Below, in pieces: positions 22,490-31,586 of a stretch of 40,212 bases of DNA. This DNA comes from an uncultured Collinsella sp. GTDB lineage: Bacteria; Actinomycetota; Coriobacteriia; Coriobacteriales; Coriobacteriaceae. The stretch covers positions 1 to 40,212 of the forward strand of contig CAAFUK010000103.1 of assembly GCA_900766165.1 (NCBI GenBank), in the 5' to 3' direction. Both the position numbers and the translations under genes were made by a program. How positions within the stretch are numbered: position 1 is the stretch's first letter; each line of letters starts with the position of its first letter. The notes under the pieces were generated by a model. That model saw only the letters and a list, made by a program, of their open reading frames with translations, was not told where the DNA came from and searched no databases.

Positions 22490-23704
22490 TTACAAATTTT
22501 GAAGCAAGTCCAAAATTGTATCTGCGAGCTGGGGCTTTGTTAGCACGGGAAGTTCTTGCGTGCCCGCTGTGCTCACGATCCAGGCCTTGTTAGTGTCGGT
22601 TCCAAAGCCCGAATCGGCGCGCGAGACATCGTTGGCGATAATGGCGTCACAACCCTTGCGGGCGAGCTTACGCTGCGCGTACTCCACGACGTTATCGGTC
22701 TCGGCCGCAAAGCCGATCACGCGCCGCTCTCCCTTTTGACGCGAAAGCTCGGCCAAAATATCGACCGTCTCGACCAGTTCGATGCGATCCAAGCGCTCGT
22801 TGGCCTTTTTGAGCTTATGGTCGGCAGGGGCCGCGGGTGTGTAGTCGGCGACGGCGGCCGCGCAAATGGCCGCATCGGCCGTCTGAAAGGCGTTTAACGC
22901 CGCCTGCAGCATCTCTGCGGCGGTCTGCACGCGCACGCACTCCACGCCGTGGGGAACATCGAGCGACGTCGGTCCCAGCACGAGCGTGACCGCAGCGCCG
23001 CGGCGTACGGCCTCCCCTGCTAGGGCGATGCCCATCTTGCCCGACGACCGATTGCCAATGAAGCGCACGGGGTCGATCGGCTCATGTGTAGGGCCGGCCG
23101 TGATCACGATGCGCTTGCCCGCAAGGTCCTGAGGCGCGGGGTAGAGCACCTCGCAGATGGCTTCGACGATGTCCTCGGGCTCGCTCATGCGCCCCGTGTC
23201 CACATCGCCGCAGGCGAGGTAGCCGCTACCCGGACCCACAACATGGACACCGCGTTCGCGCAGCGTGGCCATGTTGGCCTGCGTGGCCGGCGCCTTCCAC
23301 ATGCCATTGTTCATGGCCGGCGCGATCACAATGGGTCGCGGCGTGGCGAGCAGCGTCGTGGAGATGAGGTCATCGGCAATGCCGTTGGCCATCTTGGCGA
23401 TGATATTGGCCGTCGCGGGTGCTACGACCACCAGGTCGGGCTCCTGCGCGAGCGAAATGTGGTGGATGGGGTCGGAGGGGTCGTCGAACAGACCCACTGC
23501 GACCGGCTCATTGGTGAGCGCGCGGAAGGTGAGCGGGCCCACAAACTCGGTGGCATGCTCGCTCATAACGACCTTGACGCGTGCGCCGCGCTTTTGCAGC
23601 AGACGCACGATATTGCACGACTTATAGGCGGCGATCCCGCCGGTAATGCCCAGCAGGATCGTTTTTCCCTCAAGTAGCATTGAATTGTTGGGTGCCGCCG
23701 TCAT
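22490..23704 (-). CDS. coaBC: Bifunctional phosphopantothenoylcysteine decarboxylase/synthetase
   Basis: A 404-residue CoaBC for coenzyme A synthesis: CoaB joins Cys to 4'-phosphopantothenate, CoaC decarboxylates the product with FMN. The CoaC half has GITGGIAAYK (19-28), catalytic His in HHISL (H82 by alignment to E. coli H75), PAMNNGMW (129-136) and the redox Cys in YLACGDVDTGRM (C165). The CoaB half starts near 190 with ITAGPTHEPIDPVRFIGNRS and has FAAETDN and ANDVSR. Length agrees with the family. It is the last gene of the long minus-strand block and follows the zinc-ribbon gene after two bases. Confidence 0.96.
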   Translation of the reverse strand: MTAAPNNSMLLEGKTILLGITGGIAAYKSCNIVRLLQKRGARVKVVMSEHATEFVGPLTFRALTNEPVAVGLFDDPSDPIHHISLAQEPDLVVVAPATANIIAKMANGIADDLISTTLLATPRPIVIAPAMNNGMWKAPATQANMATLRERGVHVVGPGSGYLACGDVDTGRMSEPEDIVEAICEVLYPAPQDLAGKRIVITAGPTHEPIDPVRFIGNRSSGKMGIALAGEAVRRGAAVTLVLGPTSLDVPHGVECVRVQTAAEMLQAALNAFQTADAAICAAAVADYTPAAPADHKLKKANERLDRIELVETVDILAELSRQKGERRVIGFAAETDNVVEYAQRKLARKGCDAIIANDVSRADSGFGTDTNKAWIVSTAGTQELPVLTKPQLADTILDLLQNL

Positions 23705-23706
23705 CG

Positions 23707-24426
23707 TTAGGCTTCCTTGCTAGGGAGCACGAGCAGGCGGTGGCAGTACGGGCAGTGCGTAATCTCACTGCCGTCATGGTTGAGGTCGCTCATGGACGAT
23801 GCCTGCAGCGCGGTGTGGCAGACCGTGGGGATGTTGCCCTGGATGGTCTCGACGGCCAGGCCACGGAACTGCTTGAGCAGACGCTCGTAGTCGGTGAGAA
23901 CGTCGGCCGACAGCGTGGCAGCAAGCGCGGTGCGCTCCTTCGTGGCGGCGTCAATCTGAGCCTGCAGGTCGGCAGCCTTGGCACGGGCGGCCTTGGTGTC
24001 GGCCTTTACGCCCTCCTCGAACTTGGCGATGATGGCCTGTGCGCGAGCCTCGCGGTCGAGCGCCTCCTTATGGGCGATGACGACGTCCTTGCGGGTGTGC
24101 TCAATCTTGTCCAGACGCTTGGCCAGGGTGGCGAGCTCATTCTCCAGGTCCTGAACCTCGCGGTAGTCGGAGCCGTCGACGTGACGCTTTTTGGCAGCCT
24201 CGATGGCGTTGTTGGTCTGAATCTCGGTGGTGTTGAGATCGTCGAGCTCAATGTCTAGATCCTTGCGCTGGGCGTAGAGCTTGGTCATCTCGGACTTGAG
24301 CTTCACATAGGTCTTACGCTTGGAAGCGAGCTCCTTGAGCTCCGGCATATTGGCAAGTTCGCTCTTGTTGCGGGCGAGCTCCAAATCGATCTGTTGCAGC
24401 TTGAGTAGCGTAGCGCCGGCGCTCAT
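23707..24426 (-). CDS. Coiled-coil protein with C-terminal zinc-ribbon-like end (CT398 type)
   Basis: A 239-residue protein. Residues 5-175 are a long antiparallel coiled coil (LLKLQQIDLELARNKSELAN, KRLDKIEHTRKDVVIAHKEA); the C-terminus carries the C4-zinc-ribbon region (IPTVCHTALQAS, then THCPYCHRLLV). The usual family has two CxxC pairs; here the first pair is reduced to a single Cys, so zinc binding may use His or be weaker. The family is often encoded beside NIF3-like proteins, as here, and may bind nucleic acid or membrane machinery. I chose the ATG at 24426 (ATGA overlap with the NIF3 stop; AAAGGAGAG upstream), not 24462. Confidence 0.88.
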   Translation of the reverse strand: MSAGATLLKLQQIDLELARNKSELANMPELKELASKRKTYVKLKSEMTKLYAQRKDLDIELDDLNTTEIQTNNAIEAAKKRHVDGSDYREVQDLENELATLAKRLDKIEHTRKDVVIAHKEALDREARAQAIIAKFEEGVKADTKAARAKAADLQAQIDAATKERTALAATLSADVLTDYERLLKQFRGLAVETIQGNIPTVCHTALQASSMSDLNHDGSEITHCPYCHRLLVLPSKEA

Positions 24427-25232
24427 AAGTTCTCTCCTTTTGTCACAGTCCACCATTGGCAAGGGTTCAGTATTTTAATCGTATGACGGGGGTCGACCCC
24501 GGCGTCAACTGCAGAGTTCATCAATATATCAACGAACGGCTCCTCGGAGCGGTCGTGGCCGAGCAAGATCACCGGCAGCCCGCGTAAGGCAAGGTCTTGC
24601 GCCACGTGGTATCCTGCCTCGCCCGTCACGACAACGTCCGCGCCCGCGGCGATGGCGAGCTCTCCAAAGTCGCCCAGGGAGCCGCCCAAAATGGCGACGG
24701 TGCGGCACGGGCGATCGGCTTCGCCCCACACACGCGGGTCGCTGCCGAAGGCCGTGGCAGCACGGGTGGCAAGATGGCGCAGCGTGCACGGGTCGTTGAG
24801 CGTTGCAAGCGCGCCCAGGCCGGTTGCCTCGGGGTCGTCCACGTGCTCCAGTGAGCTCACGGGTGCGGCACCCAGCAGCTCACTCAGGCAGGTGCGCGCT
24901 TCGTGCGAGCGGTCCAGATTGGTGTGGAGCGATATGATGCTCACGCCGCAACGCGCTGCCTCGTAGAGTGCCGCGCTGCATTGGGGGCGTGTGGAATCCG
25001 ACGGACAAAACGCCTCGGGCGCCTTGATATAGATGGGATGATGCGTCAGCAGCACGTTGGCGCCGGCCTCCAAGGCGCGGCGAACATTAGCCTCGGTCGC
25101 ATCGAGTGCGCAGGCAACACCGGTAATCTCCGCGGCAGGGTCGCCGACGGAGAGTCCTACATGGTCCCAACTCTCGGCATCAGCCTTGGGATAGCGTGCC
25201 AGCAGCGCGCGCTCAAGCTCGGCGACGATCAT
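24423..25232 (-). CDS. NIF3-like dinuclear metal protein (YqfO/GTP cyclohydrolase I type 2 family)
   Basis: A 269-residue NIF3 protein. Metal ligands are visible: LTHHPIYIK (His pair near residue 62), SLHTNLDRS, and near the C-terminus TGEAGYHVAQDLALRG and LLGHDRSEEPF (His and Glu). NIF3 proteins form hexameric toroids with a two-metal site; the biological role is uncertain despite the GTP cyclohydrolase label. It shares a 4-base overlap with the zinc-ribbon gene, its common partner, and its start lies within the last four bases of the cysteine desulfurase gene, so all three are co-translated. Confidence 0.92.
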   Translation of the reverse strand: MIVAELERALLARYPKADAESWDHVGLSVGDPAAEITGVACALDATEANVRRALEAGANVLLTHHPIYIKAPEAFCPSDSTRPQCSAALYEAARCGVSIISLHTNLDRSHEARTCLSELLGAAPVSSLEHVDDPEATGLGALATLNDPCTLRHLATRAATAFGSDPRVWGEADRPCRTVAILGGSLGDFGELAIAAGADVVVTGEAGYHVAQDLALRGLPVILLGHDRSEEPFVDILMNSAVDAGVDPRHTIKILNPCQWWTVTKGENL

Positions 25233-26407
25233 GCGGCGCCTACGATCGAGACCAGCGTCTGGGCAAACTCGTCCAGATCGCCCGGATTCACACGGTCATC
25301 GAAGGAGATGCGCAGTGCACCCAGGGCCTGCTCGCGGCCAATACCCATGGCGCTGAGAACATGGCTCGGGTCCATGCTGCCGCTCGAGCAGGCAGAACCG
25401 GCCGATACCTCAAAGCCGGCGGCGTCTAGCTTGATGATGAGCTCCTCGGAGTCCATGCCGTCGACGTAGATGGAAACCATGCCCGGCAGACGATCGGCCT
25501 GTGCGTAGTCGCCCATGGTGGCATGAATACGCGGATGAGCTGTAAGCGTGGCGTAAAGCTTGTCGGATAAGGCCTGCAGCGTTGTGCGCTCCTTGGCAAC
25601 ATTCGGCAACAGCGCGGAGGCGGCAGCGGCAAAAGCCAGCTGTGTACGCAGGTCCTGCGTGCCGGCACGACGACCGGCCTCCTGTCCGCCGCCAAAGATG
25701 CGGGGGCGCAGCGGCGTGCGGTTCTTAAGGTAGAGCGCGCCGGATGCCACGGGGCCGCCGATCTTGTGCGCGGCAACGGTCATAGCATCGACGCCCAGCT
25801 CGGTGACATCGAGCGGAATATGCAGATACCCCTGGATGGCATCGGTGTGGAACAGGGCGCCGGCGGCATGTGCAGCAGCGGCAAGCTCGCGGATGGGCTG
25901 CACCACGCCGGTCTCGTTGTTGGCGACCATAATGCTTACGAGCGCCACGTCGTCGCCTAGTAGCTCGACAAGCGTGGCAGGCTCAATGTAGCCCATGCGG
26001 CAGGGCTGCACAAGGTCGACGCTAAAGCCTGCGGCACGCAGCAGCGGCAGGTTATCCAGAATCGAATCGTGCTCGATGGCAGATACGATCACGCGGTTGC
26101 GCTTACGGTCGCGCTGACGTGCACCCTCGGCAAGACCGAGTAGCGCCAGCTGGTTGGCTTCGGTGCCGCCGTTGGTCAGAACAATCTCAGACGGGCGAAC
26201 GCGCGCGCCAAAGCTGCGGGCGATCTCGCGACGTGCAACCTCCAGACGCGCGGCAGCCTTGCGGCCGAGCGAGTGCAGCGAGTTGGGGTTGACGCCCGCT
26301 AGCTCGCTATCGTCGTACTCACGCTGCGCAAGGCGCGCCTCGGCGCGCATGGGCGTCGAGGCGGCGTAGTCAAGATTCACGGGTATGCGGTTTTGACCTG
26401 CGGTCAT
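25229..26407 (-). CDS. Cysteine desulfurase (NifS/IscS family)
   Basis: A 392-residue PLP enzyme that takes sulfur from cysteine for Fe-S clusters or thiolated tRNA. YAASTPM (14-20), NGGTEANQLAL (79-89), EHDS (112-115), HTDAIQGY (187-194), the PLP lysine in AAHKIGGP (K215), RAGTQ (247-251) and the persulfide Cys in SAGSACSSGSMDPSHV (C340) are all present. The short loop with CSSG places it in the group including NifS and IscS rather than SufS. The start ATG at 26407 lies seven bases after the rpe stop. There is no IscU or ThiI gene in the window, so the sulfur acceptor is unknown. Confidence 0.94.
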   Translation of the reverse strand: MTAGQNRIPVNLDYAASTPMRAEARLAQREYDDSELAGVNPNSLHSLGRKAAARLEVARREIARSFGARVRPSEIVLTNGGTEANQLALLGLAEGARQRDRKRNRVIVSAIEHDSILDNLPLLRAAGFSVDLVQPCRMGYIEPATLVELLGDDVALVSIMVANNETGVVQPIRELAAAAHAAGALFHTDAIQGYLHIPLDVTELGVDAMTVAAHKIGGPVASGALYLKNRTPLRPRIFGGGQEAGRRAGTQDLRTQLAFAAAASALLPNVAKERTTLQALSDKLYATLTAHPRIHATMGDYAQADRLPGMVSIYVDGMDSEELIIKLDAAGFEVSAGSACSSGSMDPSHVLSAMGIGREQALGALRISFDDRVNPGDLDEFAQTLVSIVGAA

Positions 26408-26413
26408 AAGGGT

Positions 26414-27085
26414 TTATGCCTCCCGTGCAGCCTCGTTGCCCAGCTTCTGCAGCAGCGCAACCTCGGCGGCGGGATCTTCGGACTTAAATACGGCAGAACC
26501 GGCCACCAGGACATTTGCGCCGGCCTTGACGACCTCGGCAATGTTCTTGGAAGAGATGCCGCCGTCGACCTCGATGAGGGGCGACACGCCGTGGCGCTCG
26601 CACATGGCTTTGAGCTCGTGGAGCTTATGCAGAGTGCCAGGGATAAAGCTCTGGCCGCCAAAGCCCGGGTTCACGCTCATGAGCAGTACCATATCGACGA
26701 CGTCGATGATGCTCTCGAGCACGCACACGGGGGTGGCGGGGTTGAGCACCACGCCGGCCTTAACGCCGCGCTGCTGCAGATGGGTGAGCGTGCGGTGCAG
26801 GTGCGTGGAAGCCTCGTAGTGCACGGTGATCATGTCGGCACCGGCGTCGGCATACCAATCGACTGTCTCGTCGGGGTTCGACACCATCAGGTGCGCGTCG
26901 ACCGGTACATCGGTGGAGCGCTTGACGGCCTTAAGGATGTCGACGCCAAAGGTGAGGTTGCCGGTAAAGTGACCGTCCATAACGTCGAAGTGCACGTAGT
27001 CGGCACCGGCGATCTTGTCGAGTTCGCCCTTGAGGTTGGTCATGTCGGCCGAAAGGACGGACGGAGCGATTTTGATGGAACCCAT
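26414..27085 (-). CDS. rpe: Ribulose-phosphate 3-epimerase
   Basis: A 223-residue TIM barrel that interconverts ribulose-5-phosphate and xylulose-5-phosphate in the pentose phosphate pathway. KIAPSVLSADMTNL, HFDVMDGHFTGNLTFG (metal His and Asp), DAHLMVSNP, VLLMSVNPGFGGQSFIP, EVDGGISSKN and NVLVAGSAVF (phosphate binding) are the expected motifs in order. Full family length. It lies between gpsA (18 bases) and the cysteine desulfurase; metabolic grouping with glycerol-phosphate enzymes is loose, so this probably reflects a housekeeping operon. Confidence 0.97.
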   Translation of the reverse strand: MGSIKIAPSVLSADMTNLKGELDKIAGADYVHFDVMDGHFTGNLTFGVDILKAVKRSTDVPVDAHLMVSNPDETVDWYADAGADMITVHYEASTHLHRTLTHLQQRGVKAGVVLNPATPVCVLESIIDVVDMVLLMSVNPGFGGQSFIPGTLHKLHELKAMCERHGVSPLIEVDGGISSKNIAEVVKAGANVLVAGSAVFKSEDPAAEVALLQKLGNEAAREA

Positions 27086-27103
27086 GGTAGTAGCCTTTCT
27101 GCG

Positions 27104-28111
27104 CTAGTCGGTGAGTCCGTAGAACTCTTGAGAGGGGACGCGGTCGGTAAGAATCTCGAGTGCCCTATCCAAAGTAACACCGTTGTAGAGCGTTTGCTCC
27201 ACGGCAAAGGTGAGCGGAATGTCTACGCCCAGTGAACGGGCAAGTTCGCTGACGCTGCGGGCCGCGACGGCGCCCTCGACTACCATATGCGTGCGCGTCT
27301 GGTACTCGTCGAGCGAAACGCCGTGGGCAAACTCGTAGCCAAAGGTGCGGTTGCGCGAATGCTCCGAGGTACAGGTGGCAATGAGGTCTCCCATGCCGGC
27401 AAGTCCCATGCAGGTCATAGCTTGACCGCCGCGGGCGTGCACCAGACGGCTGATCTCGGCTAGGCCGCGCGTCATGATGAGGGCGAGCGTGTTGTCGCCT
27501 GCGCCCGAACCGGCGGAGATGCCGCACACGATGGCGATGACATTTTTCATGGCGCCGCAAACCTCGACACCGGTCATGTCTTGCGACAGATAGATGCGGA
27601 AGGCCGTGGACAGGAGCAGGTCCTTAAAGGTCTCCCCTATCTGCGGATCTTTGCTGGCGATGACGGCGGCAGAAAGCCCGCCGCGGCAGATCTCCTCGGC
27701 ATGGTTGGGGCCAGAAAGAGCCGCGACACGTGCCTCGTTGCCGATCTCGCTGGCGATGACCTCGCTCATGAGCAGGCCGGACTCGGGCTCAATGCCCTTT
27801 GTGAGGCAGAGCACCGGGGTATCGGCGGCGATAAAGGGCGCGGCCTGGTGGCACACGCTGCGAAGGTGCGTGGAGGGCACGGCAAAGATGATGGCCTCGG
27901 CGCCGTCAAGCGCCTGGGCCAGGTCCGTCGTGGCGACGACGTTGCCGGGCAGCTCGTAGCCCACAAGGTAGCGGGGGTTGCGGTGTTCGCCATTGATGCC
28001 GGCGGCCGTCTGCTCGCTGTGGGCCCACATGGTCACGCGCTCGGCTCGCGCGGCGGCGAGGCCGGCGACGGCGGTTCCCCAGGAGCCGGAGCCAATCAGC
28101 GCAACATTCAT
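27104..28111 (-). CDS. gpsA: NAD(P)-dependent glycerol-3-phosphate dehydrogenase
   Basis: A 335-residue enzyme that reduces dihydroxyacetone phosphate to sn-glycerol-3-phosphate for phospholipid synthesis. The Rossmann motif GSGSWGTA (7-14), AVPSTHLR, LTKGIEPE, LSGPNHAEEICRG, GAMKNVIAIVCGISAGSGAG (catalytic Lys) and GLAGMGDLIATCTSEHSRNR are all intact. AGGAGAG precedes the ATG. It follows plsY by nine bases; PlsY uses the GpsA product as acyl acceptor, so the pair makes lysophosphatidic acid in sequence with PlsC upstream in the block. Confidence 0.97.
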   Translation of the reverse strand: MNVALIGSGSWGTAVAGLAAARAERVTMWAHSEQTAAGINGEHRNPRYLVGYELPGNVVATTDLAQALDGAEAIIFAVPSTHLRSVCHQAAPFIAADTPVLCLTKGIEPESGLLMSEVIASEIGNEARVAALSGPNHAEEICRGGLSAAVIASKDPQIGETFKDLLLSTAFRIYLSQDMTGVEVCGAMKNVIAIVCGISAGSGAGDNTLALIMTRGLAEISRLVHARGGQAMTCMGLAGMGDLIATCTSEHSRNRTFGYEFAHGVSLDEYQTRTHMVVEGAVAARSVSELARSLGVDIPLTFAVEQTLYNGVTLDRALEILTDRVPSQEFYGLTD

Positions 28112-28120
28112 GACTCTCTC

Positions 28121-28804
28121 CTATTTATCGTCGGGCTCGGTGACGCGCTTGGTAAACGAGAGCTTGGACTCCTTACCGGCCATGAGCTTTTGGATATTCG
28201 AGCGATGGGCCCACACCACGGTGATGCCGATCATCGCCATGCAGAACTTGAGGCCCAGGCTGCTGTACGGAAAGACCGCGCAAGCAGCGATGGGAAGGCC
28301 GATGGCTGCGGCGAGCGAACCCACCGAAACATACTTGGTGATGGCGACGGCCACGATAAACATGCCCAGTAGCGACAGGCCAATAGGCCAGTACCAGGCG
28401 AGGATGACACCCAGACCAACTGCGATACCCTTGCCGCCGTGGAAGTTGAGATAGGGCGAGAAGATATGGCCCCACACGGCTGCCAGGCAAATGACGCCGA
28501 GCATCCAGTCGCCGGCGGCACCGGGGGCCATAATGCTCACGGGGAAGCCATAGCCCAAGTCGGCAATGAGCGGACGCGCGATAAGGACGCAGATGGCGCC
28601 CTTAAGGCAGTCGAGCAGCAGCGTGAGCGCGGCCACCTTGGGGCCGGCCACACGCAGGGCGTTGGTGGTGCCGATGTTGCCGGAGCCCGCCTTGCGGATG
28701 TCCGTGTGGTTGAACACGCGGCCCAAGATCAGGCCAAACGGAATCGCCCCGATAAAGAACGAGACCACGGCGCAGATGGCGGTCAGCAGAATCGGATTAT
28801 GCAT
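28121..28804 (-). CDS. plsY: Glycerol-3-phosphate acyltransferase (acyl-phosphate type)
   Basis: A 227-residue integral membrane protein transferring acyl groups from acyl phosphate to glycerol-3-phosphate. Conserved loops: SFFIGAIPFGLILG (start), GSGNIGTTNALRVAG (motif 1), HIFSPYLNFHGGKGIAVGLG (motif 2) and the region around VWAHRSNIQKL near the C-terminus. Six to seven hydrophobic segments. The ATG at 28804 is chosen because AAGGAG lies just upstream and the protein then starts inside the last codons of der (overlap of eight bases); a longer frame to 28852 adds atypical residues. It is coupled to gpsA downstream. Confidence 0.94.
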   Translation of the reverse strand: MHNPILLTAICAVVSFFIGAIPFGLILGRVFNHTDIRKAGSGNIGTTNALRVAGPKVAALTLLLDCLKGAICVLIARPLIADLGYGFPVSIMAPGAAGDWMLGVICLAAVWGHIFSPYLNFHGGKGIAVGLGVILAWYWPIGLSLLGMFIVAVAITKYVSVGSLAAAIGLPIAACAVFPYSSLGLKFCMAMIGITVVWAHRSNIQKLMAGKESKLSFTKRVTEPDDK

Positions 28805-30131
28805 CCTTTTGCTCCTTCTTCCTAAAGAAGAGTCGAATGGGTGTGCCGGCAAAGTCGAAGGTCGAGCGCATGCGGTTTTCGACGTAGCGCTGATAGGTGT
28901 CGTTGACCAGATCGCTGTGGTTGACGAAGAACGTGAACGTCGGCGGGTTGACGCCCGTCTGGGTCACGTAGTGCATGCGCAGGCGGCGCTTGCCGTCCAC
29001 CACGGTATGACCGAACTCGCGCAGGTCGGTGAGGAACGTGTTGAGGCGCGAGGTGCTGATCTTCTGCGAGCGCGTCTTTTCGGCGGCGTCGACCATCGCC
29101 CAGATCTTCTCGACGCTGCGGCCAGTGAGGGCAGAGATGCGCAGGTACTGGGCCCAGGGAGCCATGACGCCCAGACGGCGGTCGATGGTCTCCATGCAGG
29201 CCTCGCGTTTACGGTCGTCGTCGAGCAGATCCCACTTGTTGAGCAGCACAACGATGGCGCAGCCGCGCTCGATGGCAAGACCCATGACCTTCTGGTCCTG
29301 CTCGGTAACGCCCACGGAGGCGTCGACGACGAGCAACGCCACGTCGGCGCGGTCGATGGCGCGCAGGCCGCGGACCATGGAGTAGTACTCGATGTTCTCG
29401 TACACGGTGCTCTTCTTGCGAATGCCCGCGGTGTCGACCATGCGGTAGTGCTTGCCGTTACGCTCCACGACGGTGTCGATGGCGTCGCGCGTCGTGCCGG
29501 CAATGTTGGACACGATAGAGCGGTCGGCGCCCAGGATGCGGTTGAACAGCGACGACTTACCGGCGTTGGGGCGGCCGATGATGGCGACGTTCAGCGCGTC
29601 GGGAAACTCATCGGCGACCTCGTCCTCTTCCTCCGGAAGCAGGGCCACGATGTCGTCGAGCAGGTCGCCCGTGCCGTGGCCGTGCAGGGCCGAGAGCGGC
29701 GTGGGCTCGCCGATACCGAGCGAATAGAACTCCCAGATGCTGTCGTTCTCTCGATCGGGGTTGTCGAGCTTGTTCACCAGCAGAAAGACCGGCTTGTCGC
29801 AGCGCTTGAGCATGCGGGCGACCGACTCGTCCTCCTCGGTAACGCCGGTGCGGCCGTCGACCACAAACAGGATGACGGCGGCTTCCTCGGCGGCGGCGAG
29901 CGCCTGGTCGCGGATGGACGTGGCAAAGACGTCATCGCTCTTGAGCGGTTCGATACCGCCCGTGTCGACGATGGTGAACTCACGACCGTTCCAATCGGCC
30001 GTGTGATACGAGCGGTCGCGCGTGACGCCGCGGGACTCGTGGACGATGGCGTCCGAGGTCTGGGCCAGGCGGTTAACGAGCGTGGACTTGCCCACGTTGG
30101 GGCGTCCGACGACGGCGACGATAGGTTTCAT
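28797..30131 (-). CDS. der: Ribosome biogenesis GTPase Der (EngA)
   Basis: A 444-residue double GTPase that matures the 50S subunit. The first G domain begins MKPIVAVVGRPNVGKSTLVN with VDTGGIEPL and VNKLDNPD. The second has IIGRPNAGKSSLFNRIL, VDTAGIRKKST and LLNKWDLLD, and the C-terminal KH-like domain ends RTSTFDFAGTPIRLFFRKKE in outline. I chose the ATG at 30131 (AAAGGAG six bases upstream); an open frame continues to 30302 but has no family features. The following plsY overlaps by eight bases. Confidence 0.97.
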   Translation of the reverse strand: MKPIVAVVGRPNVGKSTLVNRLAQTSDAIVHESRGVTRDRSYHTADWNGREFTIVDTGGIEPLKSDDVFATSIRDQALAAAEEAAVILFVVDGRTGVTEEDESVARMLKRCDKPVFLLVNKLDNPDRENDSIWEFYSLGIGEPTPLSALHGHGTGDLLDDIVALLPEEEDEVADEFPDALNVAIIGRPNAGKSSLFNRILGADRSIVSNIAGTTRDAIDTVVERNGKHYRMVDTAGIRKKSTVYENIEYYSMVRGLRAIDRADVALLVVDASVGVTEQDQKVMGLAIERGCAIVVLLNKWDLLDDDRKREACMETIDRRLGVMAPWAQYLRISALTGRSVEKIWAMVDAAEKTRSQKISTSRLNTFLTDLREFGHTVVDGKRRLRMHYVTQTGVNPPTFTFFVNHSDLVNDTYQRYVENRMRSTFDFAGTPIRLFFRKKEQKDA

Positions 30132-30141
30132 CTGCTCTCCT

Positions 30142-31584
30142 TTAATGGGTAGGGTTAGCGGAATTAGTAGAGTCGGCAGGCACAATGCCAAGGATGTGCT
30201 CCAGGGTATCGAGCAGCTCATGCGGCATGGTCGACACCACATGAACCTCAGCGCCGCGACTGGTAAGGCTTGCGAGTAAATCGTCACGATGATACTCGTC
30301 AAGCGTCATGCCGTCAGCGTTGAACATGAGCTTAGGCACAAAGAGCATAACCCCCGACAGGTCTTGGGGCAGCTGCTCCAGAATGTCGCAGGCGACGATG
30401 AGACCGGTCACGTCCACGTTTCCGCCAAAGTAGCGGTTCTTGATGGCCGTGACGGTGCCGGCGAGCCCCTGTGGCGATTCCACAAAGCGCGCCACGGTGT
30501 CGCGTGCGCTGGCGCCGGAGAGGCACAGGAGGCGCAGGCTACGGGCGGCAATGGCCTCGCGGACGCGGGCTAGGCGCTCGGCGTCGGCGGTAAGCACGTC
30601 GTCGGTCTCGTCTAGGTACGAGCGGACCATGCCGATGCCGTCGTAGTACTGCGGGTAGCCGTCGTAAAAATCTGCCTCGGGAGGTTCGATGCCGGCGTCC
30701 AGATAGAACTCATCGCTCATCTGGAAGGTATGGCGGCCAAAGCGCTCGTAGGCACGATCCTGGTAGGGACGGATCATGGCAATGGTCTCGCGCGCGAGCT
30801 CGGGCTTGTCGCTGTAGGACCAGCTAAAGCGGTTCTGATGCTTGGTAAAACCAAGCGGCACGATGCCCAGGCTCGTGATCTGCTTGTGCTCCTCGCAGTA
30901 GCGCAGGGTCTTTTCCAGCTCCTCGCCGTCGTTCATACCGGGGCACAACACGATCTGCGCATGAATCTCTATGCCGGCGGCCATGATGGCCTCGAGCACA
31001 TCCATGCCGCGCTGGGCGTTGCGGCCCATCATGCGGCGGCGGACATCGGGGCTTACGGCGTGGACCGACACGTTCATGGGGCTCATGTTGCGTTGGATGA
31101 CGTTTTGCACGTCCTCGTCGGTGAGGTTCGTGAGCGTGACAAAGTTGCCCTGCAAAAAGCTTAGGCGATAGTCGTCATCGCGAATATAGAGCGTGGAGCG
31201 GCCGCCCTTGGGGAGCATCGTCATAAAGCAGAACACGCAGGCGTTCACGCAGGTACGCATGCCGTCGAAGATGGGGCCGTCGAACTCAAGGCCCCAGTCC
31301 TCGCCCGGGAAGCGGTCGAGCTCGACGGGGGTGACGCTGCTGTCGCGCGGGTCGAATACCTCCAGCTCGACGGTGTCGTCGTCGGCCTCCCAGAGCCACA
31401 CGATCATATCGGTCAGCTGCTCGCCGTTGACCGTAAGCACGCGCATGCCCGGCTCGATACCCACATCCCACGCGGGCGATTCGGGACGCACGTTCTTGAC
31501 GAGCGCGCCCTCACCCGGCTCGGGGTCGCGGCTGCGCCCGTAATCGGCCACCTCGGCGGCGTATGCGGGTACGGTCTGGTCCAT
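30142..31584 (-). CDS. PDZ, radical SAM and DUF512 protein
   Basis: A 480-residue protein. Residues about 25-75 form a PDZ-like domain (ALVKNVRPESPAWDVGIEPG, MRVLTVNGEQLTD). The radical SAM cluster motif is CVNACVFCFM near residue 110, followed by LYIRDDDYRLSFLQGNFVTL and HAVSPDVRRRMMG. The C-terminal DUF512 part has EFYLDAGIEPPEADFYDGYP and FGGNVDVTGLIVACDILEQL. The family is nearly universal in Gram-positive anaerobes, commonly next to der as here; its substrate is unknown. I chose the ATG at 31584, two bases from the ispH stop, over the longer frame to 31689. Confidence 0.92.
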   Translation of the reverse strand: MDQTVPAYAAEVADYGRSRDPEPGEGALVKNVRPESPAWDVGIEPGMRVLTVNGEQLTDMIVWLWEADDDTVELEVFDPRDSSVTPVELDRFPGEDWGLEFDGPIFDGMRTCVNACVFCFMTMLPKGGRSTLYIRDDDYRLSFLQGNFVTLTNLTDEDVQNVIQRNMSPMNVSVHAVSPDVRRRMMGRNAQRGMDVLEAIMAAGIEIHAQIVLCPGMNDGEELEKTLRYCEEHKQITSLGIVPLGFTKHQNRFSWSYSDKPELARETIAMIRPYQDRAYERFGRHTFQMSDEFYLDAGIEPPEADFYDGYPQYYDGIGMVRSYLDETDDVLTADAERLARVREAIAARSLRLLCLSGASARDTVARFVESPQGLAGTVTAIKNRYFGGNVDVTGLIVACDILEQLPQDLSGVMLFVPKLMFNADGMTLDEYHRDDLLASLTSRGAEVHVVSTMPHELLDTLEHILGIVPADSTNSANPTH

Positions 31585-31586
31585 GA

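Noticed and set aside
28566..30152. A 528-codon open frame antisense to der and plsY
   Set aside because: It lies opposite well-recognised genes; high GC at third positions keeps the antisense frame open, and the translation has no family features.
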